A stretch of 64,000 bases of DNA, from contig NC_052395.1 in assembly GCF_009389715.1 (NCBI RefSeq), forward strand, positions 24,105,482 through 24,169,481, read 5' to 3'. Below, piece by piece: positions 45,655 to 56,435 of the stretch. A model generated the notes under the pieces. That model was not told the origin of the DNA and did not search any database. It saw nothing but the letters and a program-made list of their open reading frames with translations. Position numbers and translations under genes: made by a program. Numbering within the stretch: the first letter of the stretch is position 1; each line of letters starts with the position of its first letter. This DNA is from Phoenix dactylifera (Eukaryota; Streptophyta; Magnoliopsida; Arecales; Arecaceae).

Positions 45655-47170
45655 CTAGTTAACAAAAGCACATTTCTTCCTTATCTCACCTTTGCCGTGC
45701 GTGAGGACTTCGATCCTTCCCATTTTAACCATGGACTCCGCAAAGTCTTTGAAGAACTCCTCTGGCCACGCCATGGCCTGGCGCTCGACGTATGCTTTAG
45801 TCTCAGGATCATGAAGGAGTTGATCATCAGATGTGAAGAGCCCTCTCCCTCTGGACACACCTTTGTAGTAGGCCAAGTCAAAGTTTCTGGAGCTCCCAGG
45901 ATCCATTTCCACCCGGGTCGTGTTTCATTGGGCTTACATTCGCACATCAACTGGGGTACGTAGGTCGGATCCAACGGCCGGGTCCAAGCCGAAGCCACGT
46001 CCGGTGAAGTTGTAGAGGCGCTCCGTGAAGGATGAACAAAGTGACAGCCCAATGGTATGCGCACCTGAATGCAATGAAGAAACCAAAAGTTGGCTTGGCT
46101 ATCAACCAGTGTAGGACGCCTGAGTTTTCCATGATCTCTGAACTTTATCAAATGCAAAATTTATAATCTAAGACTAGTATATGTAAGGTTAAGGCCTTAA
46201 GGGTCGGTAATACAAGAGACTTGGGTTTGATTGCACCCTCGCTCCAGTGTTTGTCTGTGTTTTCATCCATTCTAGTTCTTTGAAAAGAAAAAGAGTCGCA
46301 TAAAAGGTTTTAGTTTAGATCAGCAGGTTGGATTTTTTTTTTTTTTTTTTTTTTGAGAAATTGTGTATGAATAATTAGTTATAATCAACTTGAGATGCAG
46401 CTCCACGGTCAATTTTACCTGTTAGAACTGCAAGGTCCTTGGCAGTTAAACCTTTTTGGATAAAGATGTTTTTCAGAACAGTGATGTTTGAGGTCGGTGG
46501 TTGCAGGTTTGCTTGGGTATCTGAGGCTTCTGATCTGCGTCCATCCCTTCGGCCAGTCTCTATTGCATAGTATGGTCCATAGGTCTGGAAAAGAAGAAGA
46601 TCACTGAGAGTCGAACGAGTGTCTTAGATACAGTTAAAACTATTCTTGTCATAAGAACATAACTCTTACCAATTTCACCGAATCCCGAGCAATCATAGCC
46701 AAGATGTCTGCACAGGAGACGATTCCGGGACAAGCCATCTCCAATTTAGCCTTAATATCATCGATCGCATCGAAACCTCGAAGGCTTTGATTTGGAGGTG
46801 CATCTTTCTCAGCAGGGTTGTTATTTGTAGAATTCAGTAGAAGGGAGGCATCACATCCCTTCATAGAGAAGAAATGTTGTGAGAACAGATTTATCCAAAA
46901 TTCGTGGATCATAAAACACCGTGCATGTCGTATGAGATTTAAGTTACTTACATTGACGAAACAATCATGGTATTGCATCCGTAGGAACGGTCCGGTAAGG
47001 AATGGAGCATTTGCTATGATCTTAGTCATTTCTTGGAAAACTATAAATTCTGCATGGGGGCATGAGTTTTTATAGAACCCATACTCCAATTGTGCTTCTG
47101 TTGAGCCTATGAGAACGAGTGCGAGGGCCAAAGGAACCAAGGTTCCAAAGAGAGCTCTGTAAGACACCAT
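45655..47170 (-). pseudogene. Class III peroxidase Prx4, Prx3 duplicate with frameshifted exon 4
   Basis: Exons at the Prx3 positions: 46952-47170, 46670-46858, 46419-46584 and 45655-46064. Exons 1-3, splice sites and promoter are intact and nearly identical to Prx3, including the unusual RMQYHDC and NLQPP motifs. Exon 4 has one extra base near 45975 and one base fewer near 45924 compared with Prx3. The two indels compensate in length, but a TAA falls in the shifted stretch about 40 codons into exon 4. The product would end after the proximal His region and lose about 95 C-terminal residues, including two cysteines. It is either a very young pseudogene or a consensus error. Confidence 0.85.
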
Positions 47171-47229
47171 TTTTGCAGACCAAGCTATGGAAGAATCCCC
47201 TGCGGCTGAATGAAACTGGACACGGTATC

Positions 47230-47238
47230 AATTTATAG
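47230..47238 (-). promoter_or_regulatory. TATA box of Prx4
   Basis: CTATAAATT on the minus strand, identical in sequence and spacing to Prx3. Confidence 0.55.
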
Positions 47239-47327
47239 TCGATCAGTGGCGAGGCATTGGATCTCCTTCAAAAACTAATTAAGTGGTATCAGGATTTTAT
47301 AAGCAAGTGGGGATGAGCTGGAAATGG

Positions 47328-47425
47328 CGTGTGTTTAGGCAGAAGGGTTGACCAGGCAATGTTGCAAGTATTTGACATGGCATGTGTTCAGGCAGAAGGA
47401 TTGACCAGGCAATGATATGGAAGGA
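47328..47425. repeat. 53-bp promoter-side tandem repeat, two copies
   Basis: Units begin at about 47328 and 47381. Prx3 has three at the same place. Confidence 0.8.
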
Positions 47426-48830
47426 GCAGCTCATCCAAGTATTGATCTATATGTGATTATTGAATTTGTGAGAAGAGTGACTTTATTTAAGATCAACAAC
47501 TGCAAGTCCAGCTGTGGAGGAAAGATGCAGAATTATTGTTAATGTAAACAAATGGTCTTCAAAGTATCTTAATATTCACCCAACGGCCGATGCTAATACC
47601 AATAATAAGAAATTACTATCTCTCCTATTTATTTTGTGGAGGTTGGTAACAGAAAATAATCCTAACATGTGCTTGAAGAAGCGTCCTATCAACTCTACAT
47701 CCCAAACTATTCTGTAGTGAGATGAAGACTCCTTCCTACATCTGTGTTCTTGTAGTGGAAGTCATTTTGACAAGTTCGCATTTACTTGACCATTCAAGTC
47801 CCTCAAGGCAAGTTCTTGAAGGATGAGTTCTACAATGATCTTCTGTGCAAGCCGATGGTAATTTTGAGATCCGTGCAAGCAGATGAATAAGAGAGTTCGG
47901 AGTTTTTTGAGATCCATGCAAGGTACGATCCAACGATCGACCTTCTAAATTCACAAACTCGTGTCTTCAGTTATTTTTTGTAAGAGTTGTAGGTTAGTCC
48001 TTTTCTAATCCTCATAATTTAGATCCTTACATATCGCCGATATCTATGGGTTCAGTCAGCATCATACCGCCGATGAAAGCAATCCAATATGTACATAATT
48101 ATTATTTAATTAAACAAAAGGCAGCACAACCTCCCATTCAATCAAAAAAAAAAAAAGTATTGGCATTTTATTTTTATTTAGAAGGTTCCTAGAAGTTGAA
48201 CGTTGTTAACTAAGACCGCTAGAAATTTCTTGTGGCCGTCTAGGTTCTAGAAAATATGACAGGTTAAACATAAGAGGTTTGTGATGCAGACCATCTACCA
48301 GTATGATGCCAAAAGTCAACTTACGAAAGAGATTATTATTTTTTCTTTTTTTAAAGTGACAACGACAGAGCGTAGCTTTAGATAGTGAGTTGTAGGTGGT
48401 GTGTCTCTATAATTGACTGTTCTCTTTTTAGGGAAATAAGGAGGAAGTAAGCCACTTCCCCAGTTTATTAGATCTGATCGAGAACGAATGTATATGAAAG
48501 AAAAGAAAGCTTTTAAGTTTTTTTCTTTTTTTTGAGAGAGAATAGGAGACTAATGAGCTCGAGCCACATTAGTCACCTGCAATTTTATTAAAGGGGAAGA
48601 AAAAGTTAATGTACACACAAGAAAGACTGCAGGCAAGAATTTACGTCTGAAACACTGCAGAAAGAAGATTTAAAAAGAGCCAACGTAAGCCACTTCCCAC
48701 AATTTTATTAAAAGCTTCTAAGTTTTTAAGCTTCCCCACCAAGGAAAGAGTGATACAAGCAACTATTTACTCAGCAGCCCCGTGTTTCTAGCTTTTCATT
48801 GTAGTTAGAGTTAGATTTGTTCTCATCAAT
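47426..48830. other. Right end of duplication unit II
   Basis: Matches 20796-22492 with small indels, then leaves the match at TTGTTCTCATCAA. Non-coding. Confidence 0.7.
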
Positions 48831-50708
48831 ATGTCTTAGGGCCAATATTATGATCAGATTTAGTCCATGCTTTTTTTTTTAAAAAAAGAAAGCAATTCTG
48901 ATATATTTTTGTTGTTAAATATGATGATTACATAATTCGTCAACGACATCATCATGCATTTCTAATTCATCAACATCAGCCGTTGAGCACTCAAATGTCA
49001 ATTCATGTTAGTTCACTTTTTTTATACAACTGTCGTACTATGTTTATCTGTTTCTTTTTTTTATTTATTGATGCAATAAGTCTCATTCTCAACCACTACA
49101 GTTACAAGCTCATTAATTTAGAGCTAGCATTTTATTAGTAAGCCGACCAATTCACAGACATAATTTACAAAGATAACATTGTTTATCTTAACCAGCCCAT
49201 TAGACAGCCACAAGAAACATAAAGACAAGAAACACAAAACCTGTGGTCAAATCCGCTCTCTCTTCAGAGTCATCAGATAAAACAATATATCGATTGTGCT
49301 TCAAGATGCCAGCAGGAAGAATTTCGGAGTATGTTAGCTTGTATTCAGCCAATAATTTGGTGAAAATGGAGGAAATGAGAAACTTCCCCCTATCATTATT
49401 AAGAAAGAGCATAAGTTACAATGGGGTTACGAGAGAGACGAAATACAGAAGAGGTAAAGGGAGTAATGAGGAGAGAGAAGAGAGGATGGCCTTGTCTTGT
49501 AACTGAGGAGGAGCACAGATGCCTTCATTCCGAGAAAGGCCTTACACATCACGGACCAAGGAGAGTATTTCTTTTTTTATGAAGATTTTGGAAATTCTTC
49601 CTTGCCAAACATGCCATATGCAGAATTGATCCCGGAAAGGGCCGGGTTCAAGTTGTACCTTTCGTACGAATGGATGATTCATCTTCTTTTGTGTCATCAA
49701 CCATTTTGGATCACGCAATGGCCGTTTTGAATTCATGCAAGCTGATAAAAGAAAGATATTGGAGTTTTTTGAGATTCGCATAATATGCTATCCAATAGTT
49801 AATATTATGAAAGAAGGTCGATTATTCTTTCACGCGAAAGATACAACCCAAACACCTTATTTGGATCTTCCTACGCCGCCTTGTAGACCAAAAGGGATGG
49901 AGATTAAGAGGCAAATCCTGAGATTTAGTTGTGCAGAAGTAGAGGACCAGACTGCCCTAATGAAGTAACACACCACATAAAGGGCAGCTTTGAATGATAT
50001 TGCAACCTTTTTTTAGCAAGCATTTCAGCAGTATGAAATATCTTTACCTTCTTGGATGCATAAGTTTTTCAAATGATTTTGTAGAATGGGCAGCGCAAGC
50101 CTCCATTGTAGATGAATAAAAGGCAAGCAAGTCCATGAGATAATCAAATTGGGAGGCTTCCCATAATTTTGGTGCTACAGGAATTATTTATTTGGATATT
50201 TGGCCCTAGCTGCCTTTATCTTGCTTTGTTCCATGCATGGTCTTCACAGCCCCATGTTCTTGATAGCATTATAAATTTGAAAAAAAAAAATCCTTTTTTG
50301 TGCACACGAAGAATTTCTTGGGCCCATTAAAGCTGGCTTAGCAACTTGAAATTCAACTACCTTATGGATTGCATTAATTTGTGTGATTTAAACCAATCTT
50401 CTCATTTCATGTGGCATGAGAACTTTTGGTTAACCATTTTAAGAACTTCCACCTGCTGAATACGCCGTCTCAAGCAGAAATTTTGAAGTACTTCAATGTA
50501 TTTGAGAGAAAATATGAAACTAGTTCAAGTTGATCCAGAGTAAGGCTAATTTGAAATTTTGCATCATTTTCGATGATAATGCCAAATTTCGAAAAGAATG
50601 ATGAGCCCCAGACCCCCAATCAAACCAGCCTGGCCCAACTCTGGCTTGGGTTTGAGTTAATTGAAATTCATAGAAGGCAGGCCTCATGAGCCACTCCCTT
50701 TTACAGAA
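48831..50708. other. Single-copy spacer to the right of the duplication
   Basis: No gene or bounded repeat recognised. Short open frames at 49243-49506 and 49735-49968 have no familiar motif. Confidence 0.35.
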
Positions 50709-51834
50709 TGTCACGCCCCGAGCCCGGAGCACGGCAGACGCCGCACGCCCACACGGCGGGCCGCACAGGCATGCAAGGCTTCGAAACATGTCGGAGCAAA
50801 TACGGATGTTCAAAACTTATTTAAGGGTTAATCAGAGATGCTTAAAATTGATATAAATAATTAAAGTTATTCAAAAGCAGTCTTACAAAATTCCAACATA
50901 ACATTTGCTAACATAATTCAAATGTCCAAACTAATCTAACTAAAATGCCAGTGACCGAAGAAATCATCAGAAAATCTAACCCACTCTCCAATCCTATGCG
51001 ATTAAGCCTCTGGATCTGAAAAATAGAGAAAATAAAATAATGAGCTACACTAGCCCAGTAAGCAACAAAATACTCCAAAATAGGATCAGAGCATATCAGA
51101 TCAAAATACAGAATAATGTCTGGAATAAATCATAAATAACATCGTTTTACTGTTTTCAAAACTTATTATTATTTTTCCGAAAACTCTGATATCAGAATCT
51201 CAACATAATAGACTACGGCCACGTAACCTAGTGGCATGGGTTGCACAAAGTGCCAGAAATCACTATTGTTAGTCACCGGTGGCAACGATGTCCAGAAACC
51301 ACTATTCTAATCACCGGTGGCACGGTGTCGAAACCGGTTCCTCACAAATTACAAGTCGACAGGTCCAACTTATAATCTCCATTGGCGGGGCCAGAACAGA
51401 ATAGAACAGGTCATAGCCATGCTGAGAATGCATATATACAAAAATAGATTTCATAAATTATCCAGTCATATTTTACGGGATTTCAGAGCATACAACATAA
51501 TTTTCAAATAAAATTTAACATGCCTGACCCTTTTTACTGAATACAAAACATATGTCAAAATTTAATCAATTTATCAAATAATTTGGGAATCACACTTGAA
51601 GTATTAAGTTACTTACATCTTCTCACTTAATTCCTACTTCAGGTAGGCGAATCAGGTTCACCTGTTAACATTTAATTAATTTCTTTGTAAATTTCAGAGC
51701 GAAGCAAAATCCAAAAATAATTCTACTGGACTCGGCCCAACAAGGCCCCCAAGGTTGGCCTCTAATTGGTTTATTTATATAATAAAAATTCATTTTAGGG
51801 GCCAATACCTAATTATAAAGTACTATTTCGTAAT
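50709..51834 (+). mobile_element. Left part of a Ty3/Gypsy-like LTR, interrupted by the Sirevirus
   Basis: Starts TGTCACGCCCCGAGCCCGG and contains ATGAGCTACACTAGCCCAGTAAG and repeated CACTATT...CACCGGTGGCA text (51255-51340). These phrases are familiar from plant Gypsy (Tekay/Del-like) LTRs. It continues after the Copia element at 63009. The right end is outside the window, so LTR status is inference. Confidence 0.45.
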
Positions 51835-53368
51835 TGTTGCCCAGAGATGGTCACCCAAGAGGGGGGTGAATTGGGTGTTTTAAAACTTTTTGTCCAATTA
51901 AAAATAAAACACACAAATGTATGAGCTAAGGTAAAAATAGAGGTATGAAAACAGACAATCGCAAACACAAGGTTTTATAGTGGTTCGGAGCTTCCACTGC
52001 TCCTACATCCACTCCCCAAAGCACCTTTGGGAATTTCCACTATAACCAAGATTACAGTCCGGTAGTTTTGCGAGTGCACTACCCAACTCGTTGTTTTACA
52101 CCGGGCTAACAACGAACCCTACAACCCCCAATTTCACCTAGGCTTGGGACGCCTTTCCCTTGTTCCAAGTCCCTTGACTGGAACAAGCACAATAACCAAA
52201 GGTTTTACAAAAGATTTGAAAGCTCTAAATAAGCAAATAAAACAGTGAGAAATAACAAAACCCGGAAGAACCCTTTTAGCCGTTGGAAGCGTGGGAAATG
52301 GTGGTTCTTCCGATGTGGATCGCGTTGTCTTGAATGTGAGCTTTGAATGCCGATCGGGAGAGAGTAGTTGAGCTCGAAATCAGTTGGGAAGCTTGAAAGC
52401 ACTTGATTTCTTCACTTGAATGCACTAACTCCCTTGAACCTCTTTCTCTTACTTCTCTCTTGAATGATCTTGTGTTGGGTTGGTGAGAAGTTGTTGGAAG
52501 GCACTTAAGAGCTCCCTTTTATAGCCCAAAAAGCAAATATAGCCGTTAGACACAAAAAAAGAAGCGTTTGAAATTCAAACAAACCTGCAAAAAGGTGTCA
52601 GTCGCGTCCCAGGCGCTCCGGAGACGTCTCCGCTTCAACGCGAGACGTCTCGGCTGTAAGATTTTTCTTTTGACGTTGTTTGGGGTCGACTTGGCGCTTT
52701 ACGGGGACGACTCTGATGATGAACCGTTTGAATGCTTGTTTTTCTGTTTTTCTGAGAGGGTCGCCTCGCCACTTTACGGGGACGTCTCGGGATGTTTGCA
52801 CTTTTTGCATGGGGACGACTCCGCTGTTTTATCTTCGAAAAACAAGTCCTCTGGAATTCTCTGAGAGAGTCGACTCCGCTTTTTCAGGGGACGTCTCTGC
52901 TGCCTTATCATCGAAAAAGACATCCTCTGGAATACCCTGAGAGAGTCGACTCCGCTACCTCGGGGACGACTCCAGAAGTCTGCTTTTTACTCGCGGGGAC
53001 GACTCCGCGTCCTGTGGAGACGACTCGCGCGCATCCATTGAAATCGGCCTTTCTGCCGCCTCTGAGAGAGTCGACTCCGACCCTACGAGACGCCTCGCCA
53101 GGTGCCGGGGACGTCTCCTGACGTGCCAGTTCTTCCTGTTTGTGCCAGAGACGTCTCTGAGACAACCCGGAGACGTCTCGGCTGTCCCTGATCTATTTTC
53201 TTCAACTAAAAAATTCTTCAATAAATTCTTAAAAATTATGGAAACTTGCCTAGACATTTCTTAACAATATTATTAATTAATCACCTAAAATTCTCAAATA
53301 AATTGTTAAGATAAATGGAATTATACTCTAGTGTTTTGTATTTATCAAAATCCATTAGGGGGTCAACA
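51835..53368 (-). repeat. 3' LTR of the Sirevirus (1,534 bp)
   Basis: On the minus strand it starts TGTTGACCCCC at 53368 and ends GGGCAACA at 51835. TATA box CTATAAAAGG at 52515-52524 (minus). The region upstream of the TATA (52615-53185) is the palindrome array. Confidence 0.93.
52615..53185. promoter_or_regulatory. LTR palindrome array (GACGTC / GTCGAC motifs) upstream of the TATA box
   Basis: About 16-17 copies of a 10-14-bp motif in two related forms: GGAGACGTCTCC-like (for example 52621-52630 and 52640-52653) and GAGTCGACTCCGC-like. They are spaced at 15-60 bp and start about 95 bp upstream of the LTR TATA in transcription direction. The same array, expanded, is at 62215-62820. Sirevirus LTRs are known to carry clusters of conserved palindromes near the TATA. 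The ACGT core (GACGTC) is the type of site bound by plant bZIP factors; that link is inference. Confidence 0.7.
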
Positions 53369-54080
53369 ATCTCCCCCTTTTTGATGATGACAAAACACTG
53401 TGTATATGCAAAATTCGAAATTTAAACATATACACAGTATTTGATCAAATGTACAAGTATAATGTTTTGATTTGAGCTAGATACAGTGTGCATAATTCAA
53501 AATAGTCAACTTTCAGTTCTATCCTTATGCATAAGATTGATCTTAATAGCTCTTAAGCAATTTTAGCATATCAACTGAATTTGAATCAAGTTAAAATTCA
53601 AATTAATGAAATATTGATGCTAAAGACAATTGAAGGCTAAGTTCTTTTTGACTCCCCCTTTCTTTTCCAGAAGGGCAATTATCTTAAAGCCAATATTCTT
53701 CAATTTTATCTTTTTCTAATTCAATTTTTTAAGTATGAGTGTAAATTTTGCATTCCATATTTAGGTTCTACTCCATATACTCCATATATATATATCTACT
53801 CAATACACTCCATAAATTTTGCATTCCAATATATCCAATATCCATATTGGTTCTACTCCCCCTTTTTGTCATCAACAATGAAGGGGACAAATTATCCTTA
53901 GGTACTTAAAACTCAATTCCTAGTAGAATTCAGCATATTACCATGAACGACTCAAGGATATTCAAGTTATTTTTATTAAAGAATTCAGCATTCATTTCAC
54001 TCCCCCTTTGTTTTGGAATTCATTTCAGACTCCTCTTTTTGTTTAAGATAGTTATCACAAGATGTGCTCCCCCTGTTTTA
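53369..54080 (-). promoter_or_regulatory. Multiple polypurine tracts of the Sirevirus
   Basis: Plus-strand images CTCCCCCTTTTT at 53371-53382 (adjacent to the LTR) and further CTCCCCCTTT-like tracts at about 53653, 53857, 54000 and 54068. The tract next to the LTR would prime plus-strand DNA. Repeated tracts are a genus trait. Confidence 0.8.
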
Positions 54081-54372
54081 TATGCATTGATAAATTGTGT
54101 CAAATTTGAACACTTAAGGTATGTTATGAGATTTTTATGGCACAACACAGAATCGCATACACAAAGTTTGATTCCACAGGATTTGAAACAAACACAAGAT
54201 TTCAAAAGAAATTGTATGTCATTCATATGTCATTGCAATCATTTGAAGGCATTACAAGGTTAAAAAAAAGAGGAAATCATTACAAGTATTGATTCCTAAT
54301 ACAAAAGAAGTGTCAAAATGAGCCTAGGGTTTTACAAAAACCGATGAACTCTAGATGTCTACAAAATGTCCC

Positions 54373-55815
54373 TCATCGGCGACGTTGCTCATAAGCCCTA
54401 GCAGCTGCATCTATAAATGCATTAATTGAGTCCAGTAGAGTTTTGAACTGCTCTCCTTGAGATTGATGGAAGGCTGCCACTAGTGCTTCACATTCAATGC
54501 TTGCCCTTTCAATTCTTCCTCTAAGTTGGGCAACCACAGTGCCCACATTGCCTCCAGGGCTTGTCAATTCTTGAAGGCTTTTTGATATGCTCTTCAAGTC
54601 ATCCTGTAGCTCAATTGATCTGAAGGATTGGGTGGCACTCACATGAACTAGTTCTGTCGCTGTAGCTTCTATCTGAGCTCTAATTTCCTTCAACTCTTGT
54701 AGAAGCCCTTCATGTGAGGTTCTGATGGGGGCCAACTCAGCAGAAATCATCGATCTCATCTCCTCCCTCATCTGCTGGCATATTACAGATGCTAAAGTGC
54801 GCATCTATTCTTCTGATAGGGAGAAGGGCCCACTGACTGGAGGAGGAGGAGGCACAGATGTGGAAGGTCCAGCTGAGCTGGAGGGTACATCAGGGAAGGC
54901 CATGTGGCTATGTGGAGGAGAGTGGTGGTCAGGCTCCTGATGTGGGATCTCGGGCTCTAAGGTTTGAGATTTTCTTTTTGTTACCTTGACCCAAGACCCA
55001 TCTACTTTGTGAAACTCCATTCTACGCATTGTGCTTTCATTATAGTAGTCGGTGTTTCTCAAGGGTTTTGCAGGCTCATTTTCTGGAATTTGAACCTTGA
55101 AATGTTTGAATACTAGGGTAAAGATCATCCCATAGGGTATGCTAAACCTAGAATACCTATGACATATAGAAATGTAGTTCAGCATAAGTCTAGAGAGATT
55201 TAGGGAAATCCCTAGTAGGATGTGGTGCATGATGACTAAATCTCGCTCCGAAACAAAATCGAAGCGACCGGTTTTTGGAAACAAGACCCGGTTGGCAATA
55301 CTCAAAAGTAGTCTCATCTCGGCATTTAGGTCTTGTGAGTTAACCACATCAAGAGGGCCGCAGTCCTCTCGTCCTAAAATTAGGTTTAGGGCTATTTTCC
55401 TTTGGGGATGTGAGGTCGGAGCCTCACCGTCTTTAGGAATTTGTAATACACTAGATAGGGTATCCTCATTGATCTCTATCAATGTCCCTCGGACATAGGC
55501 AGTGTACCCCGAGTCCCCTAAGGCCATATTACTAAACATCTCTCTAACTAGACCGGGGTAGGTTGATGTGTTGAGAGTACAAAGATATTCCCAACCTTGG
55601 GCACGGAGTCTCTCACCAATAGAGAACCCCTCACTCTCTAAAAAGTGGAAATCTATAAACCTACCCGTGGTTACTGTGCGATTCGCACAGAAAATGGTCG
55701 AGGTTGGCGGAGCAACCGGAGGAGACGGTGCGGAAGGTTCTTTCCTCCGTTCCTCGGCGTCGGTCGCTACCCTAGGACGCCTCCCACTTGTTCTCCTAGC
55801 TCTTTTGGGTGCCAT
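54373..55815 (-). CDS. Third ORF of the Sirevirus, split by one in-frame TAG
   Basis: Part 1 (54805-55815, 336 residues) starts with a basic MAPKRARRTSGRRPR tail that looks like a nuclear-localisation signal. It contains a globular region (FHFLESEGFSIGERLRAQGW, LIEINEDTLSSVLQIP) resembling the 'putative plant transposon protein' domain, and ends in a Pro/Ser-rich tail. After the TAG at 54805-54807, part 2 (54373-54804) continues in the same frame for 143 residues, mostly amphipathic helix with coiled-coil character. No signal peptide or membrane segment is seen, so a classical envelope role is not supported even though it occupies the env-like position. It lies about 620 bp after pol. Function unknown. 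The TAG may be a mutation or a leaky stop. Confidence 0.7.
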
Positions 55816-55964
55816 GGATTAGAAACCCTAGGAAAATGGGGAGTTTTGGTTCGGTTTGAGGTGGAGAGAAAAATGGAGGCTAGGGTTTTGTATTTTGTTG
55901 GGGACGAAAGAGATAGCTCGGGTCGGCTCGAGCTGTTTCGACCTATTTTAAAAATCCTCGTTCG

Positions 55965-56045
55965 GTCCCCGAGACGTCTCCGCGACTAACGCGAGACGTC
56001 TCGCCGGGGGGACGTTTCTGCGATTTGCCAGAGACGTCTCCGGCA
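55965..56045. promoter_or_regulatory. GACGTC palindrome cluster upstream of the third ORF
   Basis: Four motifs of the LTR-array type (GAGACGTCTCC, CGAGACGTCTCG, GGACGTTTCTG, AGAGACGTCTCCGG) within 75 bp, 155-230 bp upstream of the third ORF start in its transcription direction. They occur nowhere else in the internal region that I can see. Confidence 0.6.
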
Positions 56046-56435
56046 CTGAAAAATTTCAGACTGAATTCTATCTTTTTCCAATTTATTTTATTTAACCACA
56101 CTAATCAACATGATTTCTTTTGGTGAATATAGAGTGAGTTTGTTTGTGATCCTTCCCTTTAATAATATACCCTATAAAAGTTTGATAATAATTTTTTGAA
56201 TTATTAATATTGAAATGAGGAATGTTTGACCAAATTTCGAATACCTATGAAATAGGCTCTGAAAATATCTCTATGAAGAGTCCAAGGGAGGGTAACCATC
56301 CTCCGGAAAGTCAAACAGTTCGTCATTTAACTTAGATAGATTCATGCTTTCACTTAATAGATACTAGGTTTGCTATTTGTGACTTTGAGGTGGATTATTA
56401 GTTTGAGTAGCAAAGCATTGCAATACAAGTTCAAT

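Noticed and set aside
54373-55815. Retroviral envelope gene
   Set aside because: No signal peptide, transmembrane segment or cleavage site; only the position after pol suggests it.
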